A stretch of DNA of 64,000 nt from CAXXOK01 sp963675655 (lineage in GTDB: Bacteria > Bacillota > Clostridia > Christensenellales > Aristaeellaceae): assembly GCA_963675655.1 (NCBI GenBank), contig OY776489.1, forward strand, positions 1,116,001 through 1,180,000, in the 5' to 3' direction. Below are positions 1 to 8,803 of the stretch, piece by piece (position 1 is the first letter of the stretch; the number at the start of each line of letters is the position of its first letter). The notes beneath the pieces were generated by a model, which was not told the origin of the DNA, made no database searches, and worked only from the letters and a program-made list of their open reading frames with translations. Position numbers and translations under genes: made by a program.

Positions 1-54
1 AACACACGCTTCGGCTTTGCAAATCGTATAGATAAGGAAAGGCGAACAGAAACC

Positions 55-825
55 ATGAGCAGCACTCCAAATGTTTTGGAAATCAAGGATCTGTGCGTGG
101 AAGCGGACGGTTACCGCCTGCTCAACCACCTGAACCTTGCCATACCCGAAGGGGAAGTGCATGCGCTGCTGGGGCAAAACGGCAGCGGTAAAACATCGCT
201 GATGATGACCATTATGGGTTTTTCGGGCTATACCGTTACCCAGGGTCAAATTCTCTTCCGGGGGCAGGATATTACCCATATGGACGTATATGCGCGCGCA
301 AAGCTAGGCATCGCCATAGCGCAGCAGCGGCCGCCCACCATTAACGGCGTTACCCTGCGCACCATTGTGATGCACGCGCTGAAAAACCAGCCCGACGCCG
401 AAGCCCGCCTGACCCGGCTGGCGCGGGATACGAACATGGAAGCATTTTTAGACCGCAGCGTGAACGACGGCCTCTCCGGCGGGGAGATCAAGCGTGCGGA
501 GCTAATGCAGCTATTGGCGCTCTCCCCTTCGTTTACCATGATGGACGAACCGGATTCGGGTGTGGATATTGAAGCGCTGGGGCTGGTCGGCCAGCTGATC
601 GACCGGCTGTTTTCCCCGGACGAAGCGCACCCCGCCAAGCGCAACGCAGGCTTGATTATTACGCACAACGGAAGCATCCTCAACTATACGCACATCGACA
701 AAGCCCACATTATGCTGGGCGGCAGCATCGGCTGCAGCGGCAATCCGGCCATTATGCTGGATCAAATCAGCAAGTGCGGGTACGAGGCATGTATCCATTG
801 CATGGTGCGAGGTGAGCAGAAATGA
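55..825 (+). CDS. sufC: Fe-S cluster assembly ATPase SufC (SmsC-like)
   Basis: ABC-type ATPase that energises the SufB scaffold during Fe-S cluster assembly in the cytosol. Of 256 residues, Walker A (GQNGSGKTS) lies at about 40-48, the LSGGE signature at 140-144, Walker B with Glu165 at 160-165 and the switch His at 204. The segment after the Q-loop (QRPPTINGV) is typical of SufC and not of transport ATPases. The start is preceded by an AAGGAAAGG ribosome site. It overlaps sufB by 4 nt (ATGA), so the two are translationally coupled. The C-terminal tail has four cysteines (227, 241, 246, 249) in a C-X13-C-X4-C-X2-C pattern, absent from the textbook SufC of E. coli. That, and the bare two-gene layout, suggest the minimal SMS (SmsCB) type. 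Confidence 0.93.
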   Translation: MSSTPNVLEIKDLCVEADGYRLLNHLNLAIPEGEVHALLGQNGSGKTSLMMTIMGFSGYTVTQGQILFRGQDITHMDVYARAKLGIAIAQQRPPTINGVTLRTIVMHALKNQPDAEARLTRLARDTNMEAFLDRSVNDGLSGGEIKRAELMQLLALSPSFTMMDEPDSGVDIEALGLVGQLIDRLFSPDEAHPAKRNAGLIITHNGSILNYTHIDKAHIMLGGSIGCSGNPAIMLDQISKCGYEACIHCMVRGEQK

Positions 826-2000
826 GCCAGACTAACGTACCCAACCTTTCGCAATATATCACAAGCGATTCGCAGCCCCCGGAGCAGCTGGTTTCACAAA
901 CCGACATCCGCAAGGACGACGCGGAGGCTATGGCGGGCGCGGGCGTGCTGCTGGGCAGCGACCAGCGCGCGGGCACCATGGTCGTGCGCGACCACCAGCC
1001 TGTATGTGTGGACGCGCATTCCGGCGCGTTTGAAATGCTGCCGCTGGCCACGGCACTGGATAAATATTCGTGGCTCAAAGAGAAATACTATTTTAAAGCC
1101 GTTCCCGCGGATTATGACGACGTGGTCAAGGACTGCGCCGCGCAGGAAAAGCCGCTAGGCTTCTTTCTGCGGGTGCAGGCGGGCGCGAAGATCAAGCTGC
1201 CCTGTCAGGTCGCTATGTACATGGCCAGTGAGAACATCGCACAGATCGTGCATAACATCGTCATTCTGGAAGAGGGTTCCGAGCTGGAGCTGGTTACCGG
1301 CTGCGTGACCCACCACAAGGTGAACCGCGGCCTGCACATGGCCGTGGGGGAAAACTACATCGGTAAAAACGCAAAGCTCGTCAGCACTATGGTGCATTCG
1401 TGGGGCCCGGAGGTCATCACCTACCCGCGCACCGGCACCATTATAGAAGAAAACGGCCGTTTTGAAAGCAACTACGTTTCCCTGCGCCCTGCCAAGCAGG
1501 TGGTTAGCAACCCGCAAACCTTCCTCAATGGCCGCGGCGCAACCGCCAAGTATATGACGGTGGTTGTCAGCGCGCCGGGTTCGCTGATTAACACGCAGGG
1601 CACCGTATACTTAAACGCCCCCGATACCGGCGCGGAGCTGATGCACCGCGGCGTATGTACCGGCGGGGAGATGTATCAGGGCGGGCTGCTTGTAGGCAAC
1701 GCACCCTGCAAGGCGCACGTGGATTGCTCCGGTATGCTGCTGGACCCCACGGGCAAAGGCTTTATTGAGTCCATCCCCGGGCTGCGCTCCCATCACCCGG
1801 ACGCACGCATGAGCCACGAAGCCAGCATCGGCAAGATTGCGCCGGAAGAGGTAGAATACCTCATGTCCCATGGCATTGAGGAACAGGACGCTATTTCCCT
1901 GCTGATCCGCGGTTTTCTAGGCGCGGGCATTACGGGCCTTGGTAAAGAGATCGACGAGCAGATCGCCAACCTTACGGCGCTGGCCGGACACGGCGAATAA
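822..2000 (+). CDS. sufB: Fe-S cluster assembly scaffold SufB/SufD family (SmsB-like)
   Basis: Scaffold subunit on which Fe-S clusters are built, partner of SufC. The protein has 392 residues, shorter than classical SufB (about 470) and closer to SufD or SmsB. The family's C-terminal block is clear: HEASIGKI, then YLMSHGI and a RGFLGAGI segment. The middle is the right-handed beta-helix typical of the family, with repeated short strands (for example residues 150-300). It is the second gene of the pair; no sufD, sufS or sufU follows. A convergent diguanylate cyclase lies beyond the hairpin at 2033-2080. SufB versus SufD naming is uncertain, because a single protein may do both jobs. Confidence 0.9.
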   Translation: MSQTNVPNLSQYITSDSQPPEQLVSQTDIRKDDAEAMAGAGVLLGSDQRAGTMVVRDHQPVCVDAHSGAFEMLPLATALDKYSWLKEKYYFKAVPADYDDVVKDCAAQEKPLGFFLRVQAGAKIKLPCQVAMYMASENIAQIVHNIVILEEGSELELVTGCVTHHKVNRGLHMAVGENYIGKNAKLVSTMVHSWGPEVITYPRTGTIIEENGRFESNYVSLRPAKQVVSNPQTFLNGRGATAKYMTVVVSAPGSLINTQGTVYLNAPDTGAELMHRGVCTGGEMYQGGLLVGNAPCKAHVDCSGMLLDPTGKGFIESIPGLRSHHPDARMSHEASIGKIAPEEVEYLMSHGIEEQDAISLLIRGFLGAGITGLGKEIDEQIANLTALAGHGE

Positions 2001-2032
2001 CCAACGTACAGCGCTACTAAAGCAACACAAAA

Positions 2033-2080
2033 AAGGCGGCCCCGGCAGGCAGGAAATATCCTGTCTGGCGAGGCCGCCTT
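2033..2080. terminator. Hairpin terminator between convergent suf pair and GGDEF gene
   Basis: Outer stem AAGGCGGCC (2033-2041) pairs with GGCCGCCTT (2072-2080), with a further inner CAGGCAGG/CCTGTCTG stem around an AATAT loop. The T-run is on the minus strand (plus-strand A-run at 2028-2034), so termination should be strongest for the minus-strand gene ending at 2255. It sits 33 nt after the sufB stop and may serve both. Confidence 0.7.
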
Positions 2081-2254
2081 ATAATGTGCCCGTAAATGAT
2101 GTGTATCAAATACGGCAGCAGCTTTTATCGTATGCAACAGCAGTAAGCAAGCAGGCAAGAAACCCTGCCCACTCGCAGGGGATGCCCCATGTTATCGCGG
2201 ATAACGCAAGCCAAATGCAGGGGACCCCTACGCAAAACAAGTTTCCAGTTCGGA

Positions 2255-3922
2255 TTACCCGGCTTCATGATCCGAAGGGCCCGTCTCATCCTGCCCGGTT
2301 TCGCCGTCCGAAGATTCCGGTTTCATCGCATTGCGGATCACGGTGAGCGTTTGCTTCATCTTGCGTTTCTCGTCGTACATTTTCTGGTCGGCGGCGTTAA
2401 TGGCATCATCCAGACTGGTGTAACTCTGGCAGTTAAGGTTCTCTATACCATGGCTGGCGCTGATCAGGTAGGGGCGCTCCTCCGTCTCGTTAATCTCGCG
2501 ATAGGCATTTGTCACCCGCTGCCATACCATTTCGCAGCCCTCCGCACTCAGCCCCTCAAAGATAATTAAAAACTCGTCGCCGCCTAGGCGCGCCATAAAA
2601 TCATTCTGGCGGATATGCTGCTTTATACCGCTTACAACGCTCATAATCAGCTCGTCGCCGCTTTCGTGCCCCAGTGAATCGTTTACCTGTTTCAACCCGT
2701 TGATATCAATAAAGCAAATGCTCAGTTGGCAATTATCCGCGTTTCTCCGGTCAATCATCATACGCAGTCGTTCCATGCCCGCACGGCGGTTATACACGCC
2801 CGTCATGGTGTCAAACTGGGAGAAGTACCGTATCTGCTCGCGGCTTTCCCGCGCTGTTACCACCAGTAGGGCAATGACAGCCGCAATAAGCAAAATCATA
2901 AAATAGACGTACACAAACCGGCCGAACGCCTGCTGCATCGATGTCAGTACAGGGTGGATCAACCCGGTGCCCGCTTCGCTGTCGGCAGGGAGGTAGACGA
3001 GCAAGTACATGTTTACCCCGCCATATTTTATGGTAAGCTTGTTCGTTTGCAGGGGGGAGGTTTCATCCGAAATCAGCGCCGTATAGATAAACACACCCTG
3101 ATCGGTAATCAACGTTCCGCTTTCGTTGCCGTAAACCTGCGCCCAAATATCGGGATACTCATTGCTGAAGCTTACGTTTTCCTGTTCGGAGAACATAAAC
3201 CCCCATTCTTTTTCAGGCGCGCTGGGGTTATACACCCAGTATCCATCTTGATTGAGGATATTCAGGTGTCCGTAGCTCGAAAAATTGCTCAGGCTCATCT
3301 GGTCGATTAAATCATTCGCCAGGTAGTTGAGCACCACAACGCCCTGCAAGGTACCGTCATCCGCATATACGGGGGTGGAAAACCGTATCATGGGCTTATA
3401 AGGCGTTTCTACTACGCCATTTTCAACATTCAGGTCAATGGCGGAAATGTAGATTTGGCCTTTTCCCAGCTTTAAAGCTTCTTCCACATAATCGCGTCCG
3501 CTTTTATTTTGCAGGTCTTCCTCCAAAACCACATGGGCAGTCGCCCCAGAGCAGTTGATGCGGATTACTTCATTCCCCTCGGTGTCGATAAAGCGAATCT
3601 GGTCGTATATTCCCTTGCGTTTGGAAAAAGCAAGCCAAAGATCCTGAATATATTCTTTGCCTTGTTCTTCGGTTTGCATGTACTTCATACTATCACAAAT
3701 AAACAGCGTATCCGGCAGGCGGTGGCCGATGCTCAGCTCGGTAATGTTGATTTCCGCATTCAGCAAGGTTTCCTCCCCCTGCAGAAGCACCTGCTGGCTG
3801 CTCCTAAGCGTATTAAATTGAATAATAAACGTGACTAAGAAAAACACGATACTCAACAAGAAAAACATACCCAAGGTATAGAGCATTACGCGGTTTCTTC
3901 GTTCTTTATGCTCAAGCGTCAT
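2255..3922 (-). CDS. Membrane-bound GGDEF diguanylate cyclase with extracytoplasmic sensor
   Basis: Predicted to make cyclic di-GMP from two GTP. The 555-residue protein starts at the ATG at 3922, with GAGGG about 10 nt upstream; a TTG 12 codons earlier is possible. Membrane segments lie at about 13-36 and 330-352 and enclose a ~290-residue extracytoplasmic domain that looks Cache-like. The GGDEF domain follows, with an intact GGDEF at 447-451 and an RxxD (RQND) inhibitory site exactly five residues before it. Enzyme activity and product feedback are therefore both expected. The signal sensed is not readable. It stands alone, between the suf pair and the phage lysis genes. Confidence 0.88.
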   Translation of the reverse strand: MTLEHKERRNRVMLYTLGMFFLLSIVFFLVTFIIQFNTLRSSQQVLLQGEETLLNAEINITELSIGHRLPDTLFICDSMKYMQTEEQGKEYIQDLWLAFSKRKGIYDQIRFIDTEGNEVIRINCSGATAHVVLEEDLQNKSGRDYVEEALKLGKGQIYISAIDLNVENGVVETPYKPMIRFSTPVYADDGTLQGVVVLNYLANDLIDQMSLSNFSSYGHLNILNQDGYWVYNPSAPEKEWGFMFSEQENVSFSNEYPDIWAQVYGNESGTLITDQGVFIYTALISDETSPLQTNKLTIKYGGVNMYLLVYLPADSEAGTGLIHPVLTSMQQAFGRFVYVYFMILLIAAVIALLVVTARESREQIRYFSQFDTMTGVYNRRAGMERLRMMIDRRNADNCQLSICFIDINGLKQVNDSLGHESGDELIMSVVSGIKQHIRQNDFMARLGGDEFLIIFEGLSAEGCEMVWQRVTNAYREINETEERPYLISASHGIENLNCQSYTSLDDAINAADQKMYDEKRKMKQTLTVIRNAMKPESSDGETGQDETGPSDHEAG

Positions 3923-4489
3923 GCGCGAAGCACCCTCTTCCTGTTGCGGCCGAATCAACTTCTCTATATAAATTCCTTTTTCGTTGGAAAGCTGTCTGTG
4001 ATTGTTCTATCAATTATCATACATCGTTTGCATAAAAATGTCCATATGGAATGCCTTAACGCCCTTCCGGCTGCGTTGCTCACTCCTGTGGCCTTTGCCA
4101 TGCTTCGCGCTTGGTTCCCGCTCGCCCGTTTGCGCCGGAGACAGTTGCCCGCATTTTTCGCAAACAGCGCAGAACAGGCGCTTCGTATGCTACATGGCCG
4201 TGCAGGCGGTAGGCTGCACCAAGAGCCGGTAAAACGCTTCTTCGTTGCTTTGCCCCACCCGGTGATCCCCCTTCGTTCATATAGTATAAGCATTTTAGAT
4301 GGCGATATAAGCACGTAAATATAGCCCCCCGCTCCTCCGTGAGGAGGAGCGGGGGGCTTTTTACACAGGCACATGCCAAGGCAAGGCGTTTTGCGAGAAG
4401 CAGCATATTGGCCGGTAAGTTCGTGCTTTTATAATCGTTCAAACCGAATGTGCACTTTTCGCGTGCCATCCGTCCAGACCTGCTGCCGG
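3923..4489. other. Intergenic stretch beside the phage cluster
   Basis: No gene is supported here. It holds the strong hairpin at 4323-4363 and, nearest 3923, an A+T-rich stretch that probably carries the promoter of the GGDEF gene; no clear -35/-10 pair was found. It is the left flank of the phage cluster. I looked for a duplicated attachment site shared with the right flank (20.54-20.94 kb) and saw none. Confidence 0.5.
4323..4363. terminator. Perfect 16-bp stem terminator downstream of the lysis genes
   Basis: Stem AGCCCCCCGCTCCTCC (4323-4338) pairs perfectly with 4343-4358 around a GTGA loop. Five Ts follow on the plus strand. On the minus strand, which carries the phage operon ending at 4490, it is followed only by TATATTTA. 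It most likely ends the phage late transcript. Confidence 0.75.
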
Positions 4490-4681
4490 TTAAAACCCTG
4501 CGCCGTCGGTCGGGTTGTTCAGCACGCCGAGCACGACCAACAGCTGTAAAACCCCCGCGACCAAATCGTTCACCGTATCGCTGATGCCGGTGTCGAACAC
4601 GCCCAGTATCACCAATACGGACAGCGCCTGCGCCGCCAGAGAAGCCCATACCACCGGAGATTGTAAACGGTTTTGTTCCAT
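4490..4681 (-). CDS. Phage holin, phiLC3-like
   Basis: Small membrane protein (63 residues) that would let the endolysin reach the cell wall. It has two hydrophobic segments (about 9-27 and 38-55) and ends in NNPTDG, the conserved tail of the phiLC3 holin family. The length fits that family. It is the last gene of the late operon, directly after the endolysin, as is usual. It is preceded by a GGTGGAAAT ribosome site. Confidence 0.85.
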   Translation of the reverse strand: MEQNRLQSPVVWASLAAQALSVLVILGVFDTGISDTVNDLVAGVLQLLVVLGVLNNPTDGAGF

Positions 4682-4810
4682 TTTATATTTCCACCTTTTC
4701 TTCTTTATTCTTTACAAGGTTGTTCCCCAGCATCGTCAACTGCAATCAGGCAGGCAGTATACGGCTTTCCGTGCGCTCCCCTCGCCGATGCCGGCTCAAC
4801 CGCCGTTCGG

Positions 4811-5623
4811 CTATCCCTGCGCGGCGGCGTTTGCCGTGGTTCTGGCCGCAGCCAGCGCGCGCCACGTTTTTTGCCCCGCAACCCCGTCGGCCTTCAGCCC
4901 ATTTTGGGTTTGAAAGTCCGTCACCGCCGCCTGCGTCTGCGCGCCAAAATCGTGATCAACTAAAAGCGAATACCCCAGCTCGTTGAGCCACGCCTGTAAC
5001 CGCTGCACCGCGCCGCCTTTACAGCCGCACTTTATCGTGTAAAAACCACTCACGTCAGCAGCGGCAGTTTCCGCCGCTGCTGTGCTTGCGCCGCCTGTTT
5101 TGGCATCGTCTCCTGTGTAGTTAGCGTCGGCTTTCAACGCTGCCAGCTGCGCGGCGGATAACCCGCAATCCACCCAGCCGGATAGCCCCACCATGTTCCA
5201 GCCGCCGTTTGTAACGGCGTTATACCCGTCAAACTTGGTGGATACACACACACCGCCATTGGTTTGTGAGCTGTTAAAGGTTTTACCCCCACCCAGATAA
5301 ATACCGATATGGTCGGCGTTCCCCATACCGTCGCCCTGATATTTTGTAGGCTCGCCCGAAGAGAGCACAATAAACACGAACGCCCCTGCCGGAACTTTCT
5401 TTACGCCTAAAAGAGCGCACAGCCGCTGCGGCGTACCCGTCCATAAACAGTTGCGGTAATGGGCGTTGCTGCCTGCCAGGTTAACCGTGCTGCGCGCAAG
5501 CCCCGCCCGCACCAGCGCTTCTTCCACCGCCGCCTGGCAATCCATATCGCCATAGCTGATTCCCTCCGTCAGCATCGCGGTGCATGCCGCCATCAACGCT
5601 GCATTGGTAACCTTGCTTGCCAA
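4811..5623 (-). CDS. Phage endolysin: NlpC/P60-type peptidase with peptidoglycan-binding domain
   Basis: Predicted cell-wall hydrolase of 270 residues. The N-terminal cysteine peptidase domain has a candidate nucleophile Cys29 in a DMDCQ context and a His105 in an ADHIGIY motif, as in phage CHAP/NlpC-P60 lysins. An Ala/Thr-rich linker (about 165-195) leads to a C-terminal PG_binding_1 domain (about 197-262) with the typical VQRLQ, LGY and DGVAG...TW elements. The start is TTG at 5623, chosen because GGGGAGGG lies 6 nt upstream. There is no signal peptide, so release depends on the holin next door. Confidence 0.85.
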   Translation of the reverse strand: MASKVTNAALMAACTAMLTEGISYGDMDCQAAVEEALVRAGLARSTVNLAGSNAHYRNCLWTGTPQRLCALLGVKKVPAGAFVFIVLSSGEPTKYQGDGMGNADHIGIYLGGGKTFNSSQTNGGVCVSTKFDGYNAVTNGGWNMVGLSGWVDCGLSAAQLAALKADANYTGDDAKTGGASTAAAETAAADVSGFYTIKCGCKGGAVQRLQAWLNELGYSLLVDHDFGAQTQAAVTDFQTQNGLKADGVAGQKTWRALAAARTTANAAAQG

Positions 5624-5839
5624 GGTAATCCCTCCCCATTACATCAAAATAAGCAAGCCGCATGGCTCGCTTTTATGATTACTGCTCCTGAAAAGCCAGC
5701 TTGCGTAACCCCTCGCCGGAATATACGCAGCTATACACAGCCGCCCGCAGCGGCAATCGAAGTTCGGCCAAGCACACAGCAACCGTCTGTTTCCGCTACC
5801 CAAGGCAAGCCGCCTGGCTCATGCTGATGCAGCTTCCGG

Positions 5840-5980
5840 TTATTCGGCAGGCAGGCTGCCCACCAGCGTTTCGTACTGTTCCTGCGTCAGGCTCCCAACC
5901 GCGTAAAACACATCCACCTTGGCCCGCAAATTTTCCGTAGCGCCGCGTTCCACCATCCGGGTAAGTACCGTATATAACAT
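5840..5980 (-). CDS. Small phage tail-region protein (XkdX-like size and position)
   Basis: A 46-residue protein beginning MLYTVLTRMVERG and ending SLPAE. The start ATG at 5980 is 1 nt beyond the stop of the preceding gene, with GGAGGG about 8 nt upstream. Position (after the fibre genes, before lysis) and the pattern of an N-terminal helix, then GSLTQEQYETLVG, fit the small XkdX-like proteins of Firmicutes phages. Function is unknown. Confidence 0.6.
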   Translation of the reverse strand: MLYTVLTRMVERGATENLRAKVDVFYAVGSLTQEQYETLVGSLPAE

Positions 5981-5981
5981 G

Positions 5982-6254
5982 CTATCCCTCCGTGATGCCC
6001 AGTGTAAGCAGGGCGTTTTGATAGGCGTAGTCCACCACCGCGGCGTCCAGTTCGTCTATGGTCGCCTGCGCCTGTTCCATGGGCGTATACACAGGCTCGC
6101 CGTCTCTGGTAAACACCCCGTCCGCGTAGGCATCGCCGATTCCCGCCGGGCGATCCGCAAGCGGGATGGCGGCGGGGAAGTCTACGGCGTTTCCGTCATT
6201 GAGCCATATCACATTAACGACAACGCCGTTTTCAACAATTGCATAGTTTTGCAC
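5982..6254 (-). CDS. Phage tail-fibre-associated small protein
   Basis: A 90-residue protein just downstream of the glycine-rich fibre (12-nt gap), with a GGAGGAA ribosome site. The N-terminus (NYAIVENGVVVNVI) is a beta-hairpin motif common in short proteins encoded after phage fibre genes; the C-terminal half is helical (about 58-85). The slot suggests a fibre chaperone or XkdW-like role, but no catalytic motif is seen. Confidence 0.6.
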   Translation of the reverse strand: MQNYAIVENGVVVNVIWLNDGNAVDFPAAIPLADRPAGIGDAYADGVFTRDGEPVYTPMEQAQATIDELDAAVVDYAYQNALLTLGITEG

Positions 6255-6266
6255 GCTGTTTCCTCC

Positions 6267-7343
6267 TTATGCCGCGCGGTGGTTGCGGATAACTACAATG
6301 CCGGAACCGCCAGCACCGCCAGTAGTTCCGGAGCCAGAACCGCCGCCGCCGCCCCCAGTGTTTGCGTCCCCAGCCTCGCCTTGGTAATGGCCGCTATATC
6401 CGGCAATGCCGCCGCCATCGTAAGCAAGGCCAGAATAGGCTCCACCGCCTCCGCCTGCATATCTTGCAGAAGAAGCATTTCCAAACTCTCCAGTTGTTGT
6501 TCCTTGTCCTGTTCCTCCCGCTTTACCTGTAGAGCTTGCCCCTCCGTTGCTACCGTCTTGGCCTCCATACGAATACGCGGAACCGCCTGAGTTGGCACCA
6601 CCACCACCGCCGTTTCCGCCGGGGCCGCCTGTTTGTCCTGAACTGTATCCATATCCACCATGCCCGCCATTTACCGAATTGCCTAACGCAGAAGTCGTTC
6701 CGCCTGTATTGCCAGTTCCATCGCTTACTCCACCAGCCCCGCCAGCACCAACAACGATGGGGTATCCGGTACCAACGACTATAGCAATGTCTGAGTAGGT
6801 TGCCGTATAACCGCCGCCTGCCCCGCCACCTGCACCAGAACCACCACCGCCGCCGCCGCCGGTAAGAAACTCGTCAAGCGTTGTTGCGGGGTCTGATAAA
6901 AATGTGAGCGTTCCGCTGGTCAGAAACTTGATACGCCAATTTCCGTCTCCATCATCAATCAGCGTATAATCGCCAGTATAGGTAATATCTGTTGTAGGAT
7001 CAAAAGTGTACGACACCTGCGTCCAGCTTGTACCATCATGGTAGTACGCCGCGCACACATCCCAGTTCGTGCCGTTATACTGCTTCACGCGCAGTATGTT
7101 TACCTTTACGCTGTTGGTGGTGCGTAGCAGCTCCACTATGTTAGCGCTGGCAGCGTCCATTTGCAGCCACACATCCCCACTGGCGGGGCTTCCCGGCTCC
7201 GCTACGGAAAACGTGTATTTCCCAATAGCCGTCGCGGTGTTCACCCAGAGATACCCGGCCTTGCCCGTAGGCTGGGTGATTCCACCCAGTACCTTAATGG
7301 CCAGCTCCTTGGCTCCGCCGCCTTGATTTATAATGTAAATCAC
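6267..7343 (-). CDS. Glycine-rich phage tail fibre / receptor-binding protein
   Basis: A 358-residue structural protein, likely the host-contacting tip. Residues 1-160 form a Thr/Val-rich beta domain. From about 165 to the end the chain is more than half Gly/Ser/Ala, with runs of six to seven glycines, and ends in GGAGGSGIVVIR. That closing motif is typical of glycine-rich phage tip domains, which fold as polyglycine-II bundles. It overlaps the preceding fibre gene by 4 nt. No diversity-generating template repeat was seen near it. Confidence 0.75.
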   Translation of the reverse strand: MIYIINQGGGAKELAIKVLGGITQPTGKAGYLWVNTATAIGKYTFSVAEPGSPASGDVWLQMDAASANIVELLRTTNSVKVNILRVKQYNGTNWDVCAAYYHDGTSWTQVSYTFDPTTDITYTGDYTLIDDGDGNWRIKFLTSGTLTFLSDPATTLDEFLTGGGGGGGSGAGGGAGGGYTATYSDIAIVVGTGYPIVVGAGGAGGVSDGTGNTGGTTSALGNSVNGGHGGYGYSSGQTGGPGGNGGGGGANSGGSAYSYGGQDGSNGGASSTGKAGGTGQGTTTGEFGNASSARYAGGGGGAYSGLAYDGGGIAGYSGHYQGEAGDANTGGGGGGSGSGTTGGAGGSGIVVIRNHRAA

Positions 7344-8341
7344 GCGCTCACCTCCGAAATGGCGATGCTGACCGACAAGTCGTTTTCAGGTACGCCGGAA
7401 GCGGTAAAGGTAACACTTCCTTCACTGGCTGCGGACACGTGAATGTCGTTGTCCAGATATTCTGTGCGGCTGGCTTCGGCAGGGGATGCTTGCAATACGC
7501 AATTGGCCGGCACGATGGATACAACAAGCGTCTGCGTGTATACGTCTCCGCTGGCTGTCCACCCTGTGGCAAGCAGCGTCGCAGTCGCTGCTTTTGCGCG
7601 GTACTGGTTAATCAAATTAAGCAGGTTGCCCGCGGTATCGCCATCCAGCGTATTTTGGATGTTGGCAAACCATGCGTCAAACGCCGCTTGTTCCGCCGCA
7701 ATCCACGCATCCATGCTATCTTGCGTTGCGCCCGACCATGCCGCAAACGCGGCTTCCTCCGTCGCTTTGAAGCTCGCCAAATCCGCCGCGATCTGCGCGT
7801 AGTACGTGCCGGTATCGGTATCGCCGATAATGGACGCGACCACGCCGCAGCGCTCGCTGTCCAGCCGGGTATCGGTAATGCGCGCCTGCGTTACCGTGGT
7901 ACAGCCCTTGCTAATAAACAGGTTTGCCAGCCCCAGCTCCCACGTGCTGGAGTTGCGCGTAAGCGCAGGCGCAGCAGGCGAAGCGGCAGGCGTACCCGCC
8001 AGAATATATAGATCAATACTCAGCACCGAAACCGATAAATCCAGCCGCAGCACCACCGTATCCATACGGTCCAGGCTCACATCAGCCGCCTGCACCGCAA
8101 GCGTGCGCTGGGCTTCCTCATAGCAGTGCCGCCCGTTGATGAGCGCCTCGCCCGCTTCTACCGCAACCGTCATGCCCTCCGCTTCCACCACCTGAAAGCT
8201 GGTGGAAACGTCGCTGAACACCCCGTTGCAAAAGTACTTGCGTAAAATCTTTGCCAGCACATCGCTACTGTATGTGCGGGAATACACCGGATTCCCCTCG
8301 GTGTCCGTGGTAAGCGTACTGTCAAAAGGCCAGGAAACCAT
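7340..8341 (-). CDS. Phage baseplate/upper tail-fibre protein
   Basis: A 333-residue protein whose N-terminal 140 residues (SSDVLAKILRKYFCNGVF, then EALINGRHC and MDTVVLRLDL) match the attachment domain common at the start of Firmicutes siphovirus fibres. A helical, coiled-coil-like middle (about 180-245) with repeated AAFxAWxxxxQ segments suggests a trimeric stalk. A C-terminal Ig-like beta domain follows. It lies between the Gp37-like baseplate gene and the glycine-rich fibre, consistent with linking the two. Confidence 0.75.
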   Translation of the reverse strand: MVSWPFDSTLTTDTEGNPVYSRTYSSDVLAKILRKYFCNGVFSDVSTSFQVVEAEGMTVAVEAGEALINGRHCYEEAQRTLAVQAADVSLDRMDTVVLRLDLSVSVLSIDLYILAGTPAASPAAPALTRNSSTWELGLANLFISKGCTTVTQARITDTRLDSERCGVVASIIGDTDTGTYYAQIAADLASFKATEEAAFAAWSGATQDSMDAWIAAEQAAFDAWFANIQNTLDGDTAGNLLNLINQYRAKAATATLLATGWTASGDVYTQTLVVSIVPANCVLQASPAEASRTEYLDNDIHVSAASEGSVTFTASGVPENDLSVSIAISEVSA

Positions 8342-8388
8342 ACTTGTTGCCTCCTTGTTGATAAAATATAGTAAATGAGGAGTTTGGA

Positions 8389-8774
8389 ATGAGGAATTTT
8401 ATTTTTAGGGCAAGTAATAATGCATCAGCAAATGCTGTACAAGAGAAAAGTAAGCAGTTTACCATCCGAATCGTGAAGCCGTATCAGTGCCTATGCGGAG
8501 AAGTAAAAGAGTTTATGCTGTCCAAACAAGTTCTGCAAAGCGGTACCAGCGTGGGTGCCAATTGGGTCGAAACCGAATGCGCCGTCAGTCGCAAAGCCTT
8601 TTTAGCAAAGGCAATATCACATACAGGGAGTACGCCGAGACCGCTTATTGGCTGGCGTCTCTGCACAAGACAAATCACCTTCCAGAGCCCCTGTTTCAAA
8701 GCCTGCAAGCCGATTGTATGGAGTTGCGAAAACGCCTCGCCTCCATGCCTAAAACCACCCGGGATACCTTGTGA
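8389..8774 (+). pseudogene. Four-helix-bundle protein (S23/IVS family), frameshifted
   Basis: The only plus-strand gene in the phage cluster. The first part gives ...IRIVKPYQCL...SGTSVGANW...SRKAFLAK, and the second, in another frame, gives GNITYREYAETAYWL...LFQSLQADCMELRK. Joined, these make a standard ~120-residue four-helix-bundle protein of the family first seen in 23S rRNA intervening sequences. The break is at about 8607-8611, where one A of an AAA run appears missing (GCAAAGGC instead of GCAAAAGGC). Purine-rich GGAGTTTGGAATGAGGAA sequence precedes it, as often seen with these genes. It could be a genuine decay or a sequencing error. Confidence 0.8.
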
Positions 8775-8803
8775 TTTTTCATCGGCAATCCAATTCCTCG
8801 TCC

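Noticed and set aside
6267..8774. Diversity-generating retroelement (fibre gene plus four-helix-bundle Avd-like gene)
   Set aside because: No reverse transcriptase and no template/variable repeat with adenine changes; the four-helix gene is frameshifted and on the opposite strand.
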